NCBI GenBank assembly: GCA_012845835.1
Contig: JABAKD010000023.1
Coordinates: 21,608,203-21,672,202, forward strand
Source: Undaria pinnatifida
Taxonomy: Eukaryota > Sar > Phaeophyceae > Laminariales > Alariaceae
Length of the DNA stretch: 64,000 bases
Direction: 5' to 3'
Below are positions 10,136 to 20,128 of the stretch, piece after piece. The notes beneath the pieces were generated by a model, which had not been told where the DNA came from, did not search any database, and worked only from the letters and a program-made list of their open reading frames with translations. Made by a program: the position numbers and the translations under genes. The stretch's first letter is position 1; every line of letters begins with the position of its first letter.

Positions 10136-10392
10136 ACCGAGGCTACTCTAGGGGGTTCACGTTTTTTCCCTCTTCTCGCAATGGCTAGGGGTCACGCCCC
10201 CCTGTTCCGCCGCCATCTCAACATTATGTGCCGTCGTTTCTATCGGTCCTAAAACGTCATGTAAAGGTCAGGTGTGCTGCCCCAAACGTATTTCCTGAAT
10301 GATTTGTTTCAGTGGGGTAGAGAGTCCCCCGCTGGAGTAGCTCAAACCCGGTCGCGAAAAACGGGGTAAGACCCCGCCCTATCGTTGCGTCA
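10136..10392 (-). mobile_element. MITE-A copy 9
   Basis: It starts CCGAGGCTACTCTAGGGGG and ends CCGCCCTATCGTTGCGTC. The palindrome is eroded to GGGGTCACGCCCCCC. The landmarks GTGTGCTGCCCC and AGCTCAAACCCGG are present in reverse-family order. Confidence 0.6.
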
Positions 10393-10529
10393 GTCCACAG
10401 CAGGTTGCTGTCCTTGGGTCCTTAAAAGGCTTATACATGTCACTCCGGAAATCGTTAAGCTCGCCTTGTTTGATCGGCCTACCTCGGACAGAAGACCAAG
10501 GCTACGGTGCGCGCACCATCATGTGTCGA

Positions 10530-10972
10530 ACGCGGGCTACGATATAGGTGTTAAGACATACCACGTTCAGGCAGATTTTTTTCTGAGTGACGTGGTTCCT
10601 TAACCAAAAATCGTCGGCATTTCGCCTTTATGTTTGCAGCATTTTTTGTTGAACTACTAGGGAAAGGGACCGTTCATCGTGGGTAGCACATTTGTTTTTC
10701 AAAATCAATTTTTGGGGAAGGTTTAGAGATCCTACAGGAAGGCACGTACTACGATAAGAGTAGCACTTTTCTTCTGAATTTTTTTTGTGAATGACGGGGC
10801 TCCTTAACCCCAAATCGTCGGAATTAGGCATGATTCTCGTTGTATACGTGGGCCATGGGATTTTCATCCGGGAGCAGTTTAATCTTCACCGAAACGTTTA
10901 TTGGGGGAGGTCGTCAGCTCCTAAAGTCAATAGCCCCAAATACACATGGTGTACCTCTATCGTAGCACGCGT
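10530..10972 (+). mobile_element. Two tandem MITE-B copies
   Basis: The first runs from GGCTACGATAGGTGTTAAG (10530) and the second from TACTACGATAAGAGTAGCAC (10748) to GTGTACCTCTATCGTAGCAC (about 10970). The second copy shows both inverted ends. Each has CCTTAACC(A/C)(C/A)AAATCGTCGG and a TTTGGGGAAGGTTTAGAG or equivalent segment. Confidence 0.6.
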
Positions 10973-10981
10973 CGGAAAGAG

Positions 10982-11150
10982 GACTAAGGCTACGGTACGG
11001 GCGTGCCCACTTTTTCACTGCTTGGTTTGGGCCACTCGCCTGGGTTTGCTCTGTACCTCACTGTGAGTAGTTTTCACATTGGTTTGCTCGGCGCACCGTA
11101 GCTAACCATTCCCTGGCGGTATCATACCGCAAGCAAAACCACCAGAAAAC
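10982..11150 (+). mobile_element. MITE-A partial copy
   Basis: It starts CTAAGGCTACGGTACGGG, then TTTCACTGCTTGGTTTGGGCCACTCGC, TGCTCGGCGCACCGTAGC and TAACCATTCCCTGGCGG. It is truncated before the palindrome. The LRR exon lies 80 bp further on. Confidence 0.6.
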
Positions 11151-11230
11151 AAATTATCTGTATGATCTCAAGTAGATCGTGACCTACAGTAGATCGTGTT
11201 CTGTTGGAGGAGTGAAAGTTTGAGGCTCAC

Positions 11231-11376
11231 CTGATGATTGACCTGCCCCCTGCCTCGGTCAACATGTTCCCACCGAGGTCCAGGTTTCTGAGGCTCGTGT
11301 TCCAGCACAGCATTCGCGACAGCGCCAGGCTGGCCTTACCCCCAACGCGGTTCCATGATAGTCCCAGCGATGTCAG
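11231..11376 (-). CDS. Internal exon of a leucine-rich-repeat protein
   Basis: On the minus strand an acceptor (pyrimidine-rich CTCTCTGGTCTGTGTTCGGTAG) precedes base 11376 and a donor GTGAGC follows base 11231. The 146-nt exon reads in phase 0 and encodes two repeats with a 28-residue period: LTSLGLSWNRV..., ending LCWNTS, then LRNLDLGGNMLTEAGG. This is the L-x2-L-x-L-x2-N pattern of ribonuclease-inhibitor-type LRRs, which form curved protein-binding surfaces. The exon carries 48 codons plus two bases. No neighbouring LRR exon was found, because the flanks are MITE and SINE DNA, so the gene must have long repeat-filled introns or be a fragment. The partner and function cannot be inferred. I am confident of the LRR call and less sure that the gene is intact. 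Confidence 0.75.
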
Positions 11377-11524
11377 CTACCGAACACAGACCAGAGAGAA
11401 ACCATCGGTCAATGCGTCGTGCTACGTACCGCGGAAGCGTGTTGCGAAAGGGGTGCAAGCCGATCGCCCCGGTGATTTAGTCTGTACCCTCGAATACTTA
11501 TAGCATTGGTCTTTGAGTCCGATT

Positions 11525-11800
11525 TCCATCGTGGTGATATTTTGACTATATATATTTGCAAAAATGCACAAAAAAAAATGAACGGCTGAGAGCGCCTCGA
11601 GCAGCGTGAACAGATGTAATTTGACGGCAGTCGATGAGGGAATAAAATGCTGAACTATTCTCGGGAAAAAAACGAAGGCGCGTACCGTAGTAGAGATGGG
11701 GGGGAGGGCCCACTTTGTGAGGAGGGCCCACTACGTGACCCCGGATCTGAGATACTACTAGGAGGGACGGCGACAGTCGTGCAAGGAAAAAAAATTGGAT
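11525..11800 (+). mobile_element. SINE-E copy 3
   Basis: It begins GAGTCCGATTTCCATCGTGG (the B-box end of the tRNA-like head) and continues GACGGCAGTCGATGAGGGAAT, AACTATTCTCGGG, ACGAAGGCGCG and GACCCCGGATCTGAG. It ends GTGCAAGGAAAAAAAATTGG, an A-rich tail. GGAGGGCCCACTTTGTGA is duplicated in tandem at about 11703-11738. Confidence 0.55.
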
Positions 11801-12089
11801 GAAGATATGTATATATATATAGCTTTGGATCGATCGGATTATTTCTGACAGAAGGATAGTCATCCGACCGTAGGGGTTGCAACTATCGGGCCTAAATGTT
11901 CCTTAAGCGTTGAACGTTCGGCTAGCATGATCCCTTCACGAGTTTCTTTGTTTTTTATTATCACAGCATGGAATACTGGTCGGGTTGCGCATAGTCCGGA
12001 AGCATGTTTTAAAAGATTGAGCTGCTCACGTTACGATCTCAAACGATTCCGCGGCGCCGCTAGCTTGGGAAGACTCTATAATCGTTTGG

Positions 12090-12345
12090 GGACGATGGCT
12101 GCGGCAGGAGGGGGGGTACCCCCTTTTTCACAGGTGTTTTTTCGCCCCTGCTCGCTCGAGTGACGATTTATCTCAATGTGAAACATCTTTTAGGGGGTTT
12201 GATTTCGCTCGGCATGGCTAATGAATGCATGGCGGCGGTTTCATATGACCAGCTGCAAAACGCACGGAAGCTTAAGGACGCCAAGGAATGGGGGGGGGCG
12301 CTCGCGCGAGTGACCCCTGGGCCACTTCAACATTTAGGCCTCACA
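12090..12345 (+). mobile_element. MITE-A copy 11
   Basis: It runs from GATGGCTGCGGCAGGAGGGGGG through CTGCTCGCTCGAGTGACG, TTCGCTCGGCATGGCTAATG and GGCGGCGGTTTCATATGACC to the palindrome region GCGCTCGCGCGAGTGACCCC at 12299-12318. It is the most diverged of the long copies. Confidence 0.55.
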
Positions 12346-12639
12346 AATGACCCCCCTACGGATAAGCAACAGTTTTCTGAAATATATGGGAAAGGCGTGT
12401 TGAGCGCCCAAACGTTGGGGGTGTCTCTATTTGAAGAAGGGACGGTGCTCCGTCTCGACAGGGGTGCGTGGTCAATGATCAAGTGACTAAGGCAAGCAAA
12501 AAATGAGCACGCTCCTGCCACCCCCGACTTTAGCCAAGGTCTTGGATTGGTTGGATCATTTCGAACCGGAAATGGGTTCGCCAACCTGAGAACTACGTAA
12601 TATATTTAGAATACAGGTAGAGATGCATGCCACTGAAAC

Positions 12640-12812
12640 CTGGTACGTGCTACGATACAGGTGCTTTGGCTTTTTTTTGTCTTCTATGGGTTTTGCTTAA
12701 CGCCTTTACAACTGGAAATCCGTTTTGGAGACAGAACTACTTGGGAATTAGTATAGGGAGAGATTTTGGGACTCTAAAGGGGTTAAGGAGCTCTATAAAC
12801 CTTACTCAATAA
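12640..12812 (+). mobile_element. MITE-B partial copy
   Basis: It starts ACGTGCTACGATACAGGTGC, then GGGAGAGATTTTGGGACTC and GGGGTTAAGGAGCTC. It lies directly before repeat C copy 3. Confidence 0.45.
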
Positions 12813-12849
12813 CCTGATTTGGAGTAAACTTGAGTCGTCTACGACGGTA

Positions 12850-13068
12850 ACCGCCCCCAACCTGTTATTTGAGAAATGATCGTTTTGAAACCAGCTCCAT
12901 TGGCCGTATCTCCTGAAACACGGTGCCCCCTGCCACCCTGACGTCATCGTTTGATAGTCCTTTGCAAAACAAGAAAATGTACGACGTACGGATATTTTTT
13001 TCCTAGCACCATTTCTCGGGCCGAGCAGTCATGAAACGTTCGTTCAAGAAAAGCGCTGGTTTTCGGGG
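12850..13068 (+). repeat. Repeat C copy 3
   Basis: It runs from CGCCCCCAACCTGTTATTTG through GGCCGTATCTCCTGAAACACGG, CCTGACGTCATCGTTTGATAG and GAGCAGTCATGAAACGTTCG to GCTGGTTTTCGGGGGG. It runs straight into repeat D copy 2. Confidence 0.55.
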
Positions 13069-13245
13069 GGTGTACTCAATTTGTGCATGACAGTAGTTGC
13101 ATGACCATAGAGCCTCGCATTCCTACTAGGCCGGGACGGAGCACGACGGGTTTTCACCAACCAGACAGGCATTGCTTGCACCAAGCGCGAAGCGCCGTGT
13201 AAGGTGTTCGGCAATTTGCATGAAGGGTGAACTGCATCCTTCCAG
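13069..13245 (+). repeat. Repeat D copy 2
   Basis: It matches 7645-7824 along its length (TTTGTGCATGACAGTAGTTG, CATGACCATAGAGCCTCGC, GGGTTTTCACCAACCAGACAGG, AGGTGTTCGGCAATTTGCATG). Downstream, 13258-13430 on the minus strand has an open frame before a possible donor (AAG then GTGACG), but no domain and no convincing acceptor, so I do not call it a gene. Confidence 0.55.
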
Positions 13246-13601
13246 GAACCGCTCGTAAGACGGACTTCGTCACCTTGTGCCTAGTTTCTATATTATGGAT
13301 GGCAGCGCCAATAGTACATACTTTGTTTTCTGGTGTGGCAACTCCTGAGACAGCAATGGGTATTTCTATGTAGCTTCCTCGTGGGTGCAATACCATACTA
13401 ACACTACGTGATGCGAGCATTCCCCTTGTGCGGAGTTACGATTATCCATCCACCCACAGTATGGTCTAACTCGGCAACCATCATGGTGACCTGGTCTTGG
13501 GGGGGGAAATAATCGTAGATTCAGACACTTGAAAGTGCAAGCCGATGAACGAACCCGAGGCCTAGGTATTCAAAACGAAAAGGCTTGCAAACGACGCTTG
13601 C

Positions 13602-13838
13602 TACGATAAAGGTAGCAGTTGTTGGCTGAATTTTTTCCTTGTTGTGAGGAGTTTCCTTAACCTAAAATCGTCGGAACTCCGTCTCATTTGGGCAAACGTG
13701 AGGCTTTTATTCTTAGCCCTTGAGTCTGCTCATTGGGCAGATTTTTGTTTAGTTCCTCAATATCAGTTTTTGACTCAGAACGCTATAGAGGTTCTCAAGT
13801 AAACACCCACGAAAGGAAAGTGAACGGCTCACCTATAC
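13602..13838 (+). mobile_element. MITE-B copy
   Basis: It starts GCTTGCTACGATAAAGGTAG, then GAGGAGTTTCCTTAACCTAAAATCGTCGG and TATAGAGGTTCTCAAGTAA, and ends CTCACCTATACCGTAAC. A second B half-copy in inverse orientation follows (CCGACGCTTTTGGGTTAAGG at about 13871). Confidence 0.55.
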
Positions 13839-13959
13839 CGTAACTTGCGTCAAAAAAAATAATCGCGGTCCGACGCTTTTGGGTTAAGGCTCCCCGTCCT
13901 TGAGCAAAATCCCAACGTGCTGCTCTATCGTACCACGCGTCTAACGTTTAGCACGTAGG

Positions 13960-14760
13960 GGTGACCCTGGTTTATTGCTGGGGTTCCTCGCTAAACTCCT
14001 TTGTTGGTTTATGCCCGAAGACAAGCCTTACTATATAGTATTTTGGTGTGTGTGGTGGTAGGATCTTCGGAGATGCGGCGGATCTCATTGTTTCCCGAAA
14101 GGGTACGACAAATTGGTGTACGACCGCCACTTTGGGGTATCGTATACCATACACTTGATATGATCAGCAGGCGACGCCCCATTTGGTCAGAATTTTAAAT
14201 TGTGTTTTCTACTTTATCTCTTCTCCACCTCATATTCCCTCGTCCGGTACCAAGCAATGTTCCCGCAAACAATCCTACGCCAGGCATACAGATGGTAGAT
14301 TATGCTTATTTCCGAGTATAAGGATCGATCCAGATATCTCGTGCATAGGGTGAGCGCAAGGATGGAGACGTCATTCGTCGGCCTTACGATCGAGGCGCAA
14401 AAGGGCTACACCAAGAAAGCCATTATGGAAGCTCCTTTGGAACTCGACATTACCAAATTCCGCAGAACAGCAGCAAGGAGCTTGAGGCCTTGGAAAGCCC
14501 AGAGAGATGAATATCACACCAAGGCAAGATCCCATGATGTCCAAGGATCAGCGCCAGGACAGGAATACCTAGGACCCGCGCGTACCAGACCCAGGGGCGT
14601 CTTGAGAGCATGGATGCGCTCGGGAATTTTGTTTATGGCTGAATGAGCCGAAGCTTGCGAAACAGATTTTTCGGACTGCGCAATTATTGGATGAAGTCAA
14701 GGGAGACATGCTGGGAGCGGCAACCATTGCTTTGCTGTGGGTTATATTCATGGGCGGGAA
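13960..14760 (+). other. Possible host coding DNA, unresolved
   Basis: No repeat family is seen. A plus-strand ORF of 114 codons spans 14302-14646, and a different frame from 14639 to 14782 reads NEPKLAKQIFRTAQLLDEV and then KGDMLGAATIALLWVIF. That second stretch has the look of a helix pair in a cyclin-like fold, but the resemblance is weak and I could not place splice sites that join it to other exons. It lies just upstream of the Gln/Pro-rich ORF at 15064 and may belong to the same transcript. Confidence 0.25.
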
Positions 14761-15063
14761 GAGCGCGATAAAGGGGAGGCAGCGGTGGTAGAACAGGAGT
14801 GTCTACCGCCACGGCCACCGCCGCCACCGTCCCTATCGACACCGCGGCCGCTGTTGCTGCCACCCGTGCCAGAAGCGAAGAAGCTGCCGCCTGAGCAAGT
14901 CGAGGTAGAAGGGAACCAGAAAAAACGCAAGACTAGGTGGGAATATTTTGCTTTTTGGTGGGTGCGGTGTCAGATTGCGGGAACGGAGCACTGGGGGAAG
15001 GAGGCGAGTTGCTTTCTGGGATAAATGGACGACTACGAACAGCAGCGGTAGAACGAGCTGGTC

Positions 15064-15747
15064 TTGGCGGAGTCGAGTGTGGAAGAGCTACTGCAGCAGC
15101 AGCCACACCGGCAGCAGCCACAGCTACCTGGTGCTGCCGCCCCAAACCCTTGGCCACCCCCGAAGGCGCCGCTACCGCCGCAGCAGTCGGTGGCAGCGCA
15201 GCCGCTTCCCCGGCGGGTGGCAGCGCAGCCGCTTCCCCGGCTGTCGCCACCGGAGGAAGTTGACGGAGATGAGCTCAAAGACGTGGTTGTAGCTGAGAAA
15301 ATAGTCGAAATGGTGGGAAAAGGGAAAGCGTTTGACGGGGGAGAAGGAACGGTGGAGTTTGAGACGAGCAAAGCCAATCAGGAAGAGCAGGAGGAGCAAT
15401 GGCCGTCGCCAACGCAGCAGCAGCAGCAGGAGGATCAGCAGCAGTCGCAGCTGCAGTCGCCGGGTCCAGCACCGCCTGCTTGGTCGCCGGCAGCCCCCGC
15501 TGAATTCGAAAACATTTATTCCGTCGGCTTGGGGAGACTTCGGGGGGAGAAGCGATGGCACGACGGTTTGGTTGTGAAACTGAACTGCGAGTCGAACCTA
15601 TCGTCCTCGATGAGAGCGTCGGGTGCTGAACCCATTGACGTCTGGGCCAGAGCTGGGATCGGTACGAGGTGGCTGGTTGCGATGGAGGGCGCCCGGAATC
15701 ACGGACACCCCGCCGGCAAAGCTTTTCCGCCTTTCGGACCGGACTAG
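15064..15747 (+). CDS. Gln/Pro-rich low-complexity protein, probable last exon
   Basis: The frame is 227 codons starting MAESSVEELLQQQ. It has Pro/Ala/Gln-rich stretches (residues 10-60), a short acidic, Lys-containing segment (about 62-105), a second Gln run (118-131), and a more complex C-terminal 80 residues. The same frame upstream (14737-15021) encodes a Pro-rich run and the basic patch NQKKRKTRW before two stop codons at 15022 and 15049, so the gene may be spliced or broken there. No domain is recognised. ORFs of 105-162 codons on the opposite strand over the CAG/GCC-rich stretch are compositional shadows. A 37-bp tandem duplication sits just after the stop codon, probably in the 3' untranslated region. 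The function is unknown. Confidence 0.4.
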   Translation: MAESSVEELLQQQPHRQQPQLPGAAAPNPWPPPKAPLPPQQSVAAQPLPRRVAAQPLPRLSPPEEVDGDELKDVVVAEKIVEMVGKGKAFDGGEGTVEFETSKANQEEQEEQWPSPTQQQQQEDQQQSQLQSPGPAPPAWSPAAPAEFENIYSVGLGRLRGEKRWHDGLVVKLNCESNLSSSMRASGAEPIDVWARAGIGTRWLVAMEGARNHGHPAGKAFPPFGPD

Positions 15748-15757
15748 GTAACCAAAC

Positions 15758-15831
15758 GTTCATGTAGACTGCATTTATTTCCAGCCTGGGTTTTGTTCAT
15801 GTAGACTGCATTTATTTCCAGCCTGGGTTTT
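15758..15831 (+). repeat. Perfect 37-bp tandem duplication after the ORF
   Basis: Two identical units, beginning GTTCATGTAGACTGCATTTA at 15758 and 15795, follow the stop codon at 15745-15747. An exact two-copy repeat indicates a recent duplication. Confidence 0.85.
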
Positions 15832-16782
15832 GTTTTCATTTCAACAGCAATACAGTAGGATACTGTTAGTGGTGTTGGTGTAATCGAGACGATATACTGC
15901 TATAATTGCGGCAGCGATGTTTGGCGTAGCATCATATCATTGACTTGCTTTTCTTTGCGGTGACTACTTTGCTTTTAGTGTGGAATGGTAGCTATTATAG
16001 GGCAGAGGGCTATGCAACTGTGTAGGATAAGTGCTTGTGCCGGTCACCCTGCACTTTTTCCCCCCTCCTCCCCAGCAACTGCTTATGCTTGCTCTCTGCT
16101 GATCAAGCCCAAATACCAAAATGCTGGATTGTGGAGGGATGAGTGACTGTTAGAAATGTTTGCGGAGCATATGATAGCGCTTGCCTGTTGTAGCCGAATT
16201 TTCTGCCGCATATGATATGAGTTGGCCTTCTGGTTTATTTTCAATCAACCATTTTCCCTCAGTGCAAAAGGGTTTCAGGAAATATGGTCATCGCTGAAAA
16301 CATAACTTTTTATTTCGGTCTTGCGGAAAGATGACGGTGTTGATTGGTATGATAGCGGTTTATCTTACTAATAGCTGGTACCTGGTACCTGGTGGTATGA
16401 GTGTGGCTTTGGTAGATCGGGAAAAGGTCACATATTGTTGTAGTTGTTGTCCTCACATAAACTCGCATAATCAAGTCCGTGGTCACGGGACAGGTTTCAG
16501 TCACTCTGGAGAGGAAGAATACTCCAGGGAAAAAATATAGAAGCCACAAAAGTTATACACGCATATATCATAGCTGGCGCAATTCATGCCTCCGCCAGAA
16601 AAAAAAAAAAAAAATCGGAAGTTAGCCTACGATGTGCTAGGTCCATATTGGTCCATATGTCGCACTATTCGCGCCTGGAAAAAGAAACCGACTACACCGC
16701 TTGCCACCCAGAAAAGACTACCACGTATACGTTACACGTGGTACCTATCACTACGTATACGCATGTCAGACTCAAGTCAATA
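15832..16782. other. Gene-free stretch, probable 3' flank
   Basis: I see no exon or element. It contains GGTACCTGGTACCTGG at about 16378-16393, a motif that also recurs in the X elements, and a 15-nt A run near 16599 (after CTCCGCCAG). Confidence 0.4.
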
Positions 16783-16905
16783 GGAAAATAGAAAAGAAAA
16801 GAAAAGGCAGAAAAGAAAACAAAGAAAAATAATGCGATAAAAGAAGGGAAAATGAAAAGAAAAGAAAAGAAAATTTAAGAAGACGAAGCAAGGAAAGGAA
16901 AGGAA
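16783..16905 (+). repeat. Purine-only (AAAAG)n-type microsatellite
   Basis: AAAAGAAAAG units with variants (GGAAAGGAAAGG at the right end) form about 120 bp of nearly pure purine. Confidence 0.8.
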
Positions 16906-17118
16906 AGCCCACCACACGTACTAGCAGATCCTATGAACTTATTAACGACGGCATTGGGCTCATAGAGGGTATCAAGTGCATCAATGGCACTGGGGGGAGA
17001 ATGCAGCCAGGCGAAAAATTCAGGACGGCGTTACGCTAACCTGTGACGGCCATTGGAAGGCCCACAAGCTTCAAGACCATGACGGCCGGACCCAGACCTC
17101 AGTCGCTTGAGAATGACG

Positions 17119-17250
17119 CCCTTCCTGCCCCCCCCCCCCCCCTTCCTCTCCCTTTCCCCCCTCCTCCCTCCCCCCTTCCCCCCTTCCCCCCTTCCCCCCT
17201 TCCCCCCTCCCTCCTCTCCCTCTCCCTATCCGCCCCCCTCCCCCTTGCCG
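17119..17250 (+). repeat. C-rich polypyrimidine tract
   Basis: There is a run of 15 C followed by (CCCCCTT)n-like units and CCCTCC repeats. It lies immediately past the C-terminal end of the minus-strand LINE frame, so on the LINE strand it is a G/A-rich tail. It could be the element's 3' end or an independent microsatellite. Confidence 0.7.
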
Positions 17251-19770
17251 CTTAGAGATGCCGACGGCGGATGGCGCTGCCGCGGTCTTTGCGTGTCGAT
17301 CTGCAGCTCTGAATGTCTCCGTGTCATGCAAGTTCCGCATAAATGACTCTGCTCCCTTCTCTACGCGTCCAAACTATCTGCCGGCCTTCTGTGCATCCTT
17401 TTGCCGCCCTCCGAACTCCGTTCCAAAGACCGACATAACCTCTTTCAGGTGCACCTCCCAGTCCTTATCTTGCCACCCTGAGCAGCCCTTACCCCCAACA
17501 AGCTCCCCAAACATCACCCTCCGTGGCAGACGCTCCTCCCCCATACGTGCTACGAATCCCGCAAACAATATCCTCCGTTTGCGCACTATCGCCTCAATGC
17601 TCTCGGAAGCTGTCTTGGCAAGCGCATCGGCGTACGATAGGGTGTGGTCGTCGCGCTTTGGTTTCCGCCATCTGGGGCATCGGAGGAGCATGGAGTGGTG
17701 AGCCCATCGTAGCCTGTCATAGTCAGGCTTTTTCGGGCTCCACGTCATGCAACCGTAGAGTAGTGATTCTGTCGGCAAGCGCACCTTCAACCGTAAGCGC
17801 ACACCCGGGAGATCATAGATTTCCATCTTTTACCCCTGGAAGCACGCCCAGGATGTCTGAAGACGCCGCATTACCTCGGTGCTGAGGTTACTGTTCACGC
17901 TGATGGCCCCGCTCAAGTACACAAACTCGATCGTTTGTATACCTTGCCGGCTGCAATGATGGCGAACGACACCTTCCCGCCACCGTTAGTCTGCGGGCAC
18001 ATGATCTCCTTTTTGGCCTGGAGGACCGTAAACACGATCGCCAAGCACGCAGTCACGATTACCGTCATCATCTTTTCCAGCCCTTTTGATGTTCGCGATA
18101 CGGTGCCCGCATCGTCAGCGTACAGCATACCCCACAACCTCTGCACCTCCTCCTCCTGCGTCCCCCCCCGCCCGTCTACTTTGCCTGTGCGTGGTGTGCC
18201 CTTCATCTCCCCTGTCTCCTTGTTTCGATGGAGCTGCACCATGTTGTCCGTGACGGCTGCATCAGAGAATAAGCGTTTCTCGGCCACACGCAGTACCGCC
18301 GTGAAAAACATGTTGAAAGCGGTGGTTCGAGCACGCACCCGTGCGCAAGACTTTGATCCACGTGGAACTTATCCGAGCACTCTCCATCATCCAACCGCAC
18401 GCATGCTTGCATGCCGTCATGGAATTGGCGGATGACGGCGAGCATTCCCGGTGGCACGCCAAAACGGGCGAGGACATCCCACAGAAGGGTTCGGTCGACG
18501 GAGTCATGTGCTTTGGTGGGGTCGATAAAGCACAAGTACAAGGGAGTGTCTTCCTCCCTCGCCAGTTCCTGCAATCGTCGTACAACGAACATCATGGTAA
18601 CCGTCGAGCGTTGGGGCCTGAACCCACACTCTTCCTCCGGCAGAATGTTCTCATGTTCGCAGTAGTCACTAAGGCGACTCGCGATGACTTCGAGGAATAC
18701 TTTGCCGGCGTGAGCCAAGATGGGGATGCGACGATAGTTGACACATTCTGTTCGATTTTTCTTCTTCTGCAGCACCTTAATCGTTGCATCTTTCCATTGT
18801 TGCGGCACGCCACCTGCCCTCCACACAGTGACGATGGTATCGTGGAACGTTCCGAGCGTGTCTCATCCTCCTTCAATAGCCAAGACCTTCAGGAGCTCGG
18901 CCGGGAGGCCATCAGGCCCTACAGCCTTTCGGTTCGCCAACGCACGAATCACTTCCTCTACTTCGTACCTAGACGGGGCATCGTCCAGTGGTCTGCATGG
19001 GGGCCACTGCTTAAGCTCGTCCACAATGTTCGCATCAAGGGTCGGCGACTTGTTGCTAAGCAATTTATGAAACACCTCACCCACCGCTCCCGGATTTGGG
19101 CATTGTCCCGCAGCGATCGACCTTCCTCGCCCTTGACGTACTGCGAGTTGAACGCCCTCTTCCCTTCTACGCCCATCCCCTTTAGATGTTTGTAGAAGCC
19201 AAACTGATCACCTTCTCGGATACCCCCTTCGAGTTGGCTGACGTATTCTTCGAAGAACCTCTGTACAGCTTCCGCCCGCGTACGTTTCAGCTGTTTGCTG
19301 GTCGCCTTCATTGCTCGCCGTAGACCACATCATTTGGAGCAGAACGAAGCCGATTCCTCGCGTCTTCCCTATCCTGCCATTGTACACCCAACTCCGCTTT
19401 CGTCTCCTCCGTCGCACACCAACCCTTCGCTACTTGATTGCACCGAGTAGGGGTGCTATATCGGCCGCATTCGACAGTAGAGCCTTTGCTAATACCGAGG
19501 TCATGTCATCAACGCTTCCCGTATTAGGACCGGGTATCGGGGAGGAAAACTTGGCGGCTCTCGTTTCTTGGAGATTCACCCGGAGATGCCGGTCCGCCAT
19601 TAACCCTTTTTGGTAGATCAACAGCCCCCCGACTCTCTTTGGATGATTTGGTGCGATGCAATGCAAAAGGTGAATATTGCCGAACACGAGAGTGTGGTCC
19701 GACACAGCATTCTCCTTGGGTGGGGTCATCCGTGTCTTAATTTGTGTTGCAAACATGAAAGGGTCCAAAC
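17240..19770 (-). pseudogene. LINE-type non-LTR retrotransposon pol, truncated and frameshifted
   Basis: Successive minus-strand frames give the order expected of a LINE polyprotein. The last part of an APE-like endonuclease (ENAVSDHTLVFG, with the conserved SDH, in 19430-19768) comes first. Next is the RT start with KAVGPDGLPAELLK (18863-19084), then the RT core (18203-18826) with CGFRPQRST and the motif-A region [13 protein letters not shown]. The catalytic motif C, LWGMLYADDAG, lies in 17913-18338. The post-RT region (17374-17826) has LLYGCMTWSPKKPDYDRL and RMGEERLPRRVMFGE. Such proteins nick target DNA and prime reverse transcription there. The copy is dead: it changes frame at least four times, has a stop just after 17374 and lacks its 5' portion. 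It lies next to, and outside, the gypsy element. Confidence 0.88.
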
Positions 19771-20124
19771 TTCACTACTACGAACGAGTACTGCTGCTGT
19801 CGTGCGCCAAGCTTTCTGACAAAGAAACTGGCACGCAGAAAATCAGTAGTCTATACGCATGTATTACAAGGCGGACGCTGGAAAGTTGGATGGAATGCTT
19901 TGCGTTTTATCACAAAACTGAAAATTCCACCCTGCCTGATGGTATGCGTGCATCAACATATCACCTGTGGCACCTGGTATGAGAATCGTAGTTTAGCGAC
20001 GTATTTTATAACTAATTTTCAAGGACGTCAGCCGTGAGTTTGACGAATTTCCGGTCAATACTCATCTTTGCAAGCTGCGTTGTTGGTACTCGTAATATAC
20101 TATATGAGTGAGTTTTAATTGGGA
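19771..20124. other. Flanking DNA between LINE and gypsy element
   Basis: No gene or repeat is recognised. This is the left flank of the gypsy insertion. Confidence 0.4.
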
Positions 20125-20128
20125 GGTG

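Noticed and set aside
15033-15763. Four overlapping minus-strand ORFs of 105-162 codons
   Set aside because: CAG/GCC-rich sequence is open in all frames. The plus frame at 15064 has the best boundaries.
18341-19195. 284-codon plus-strand ORF
   Set aside because: Antisense shadow of the LINE reverse transcriptase core.
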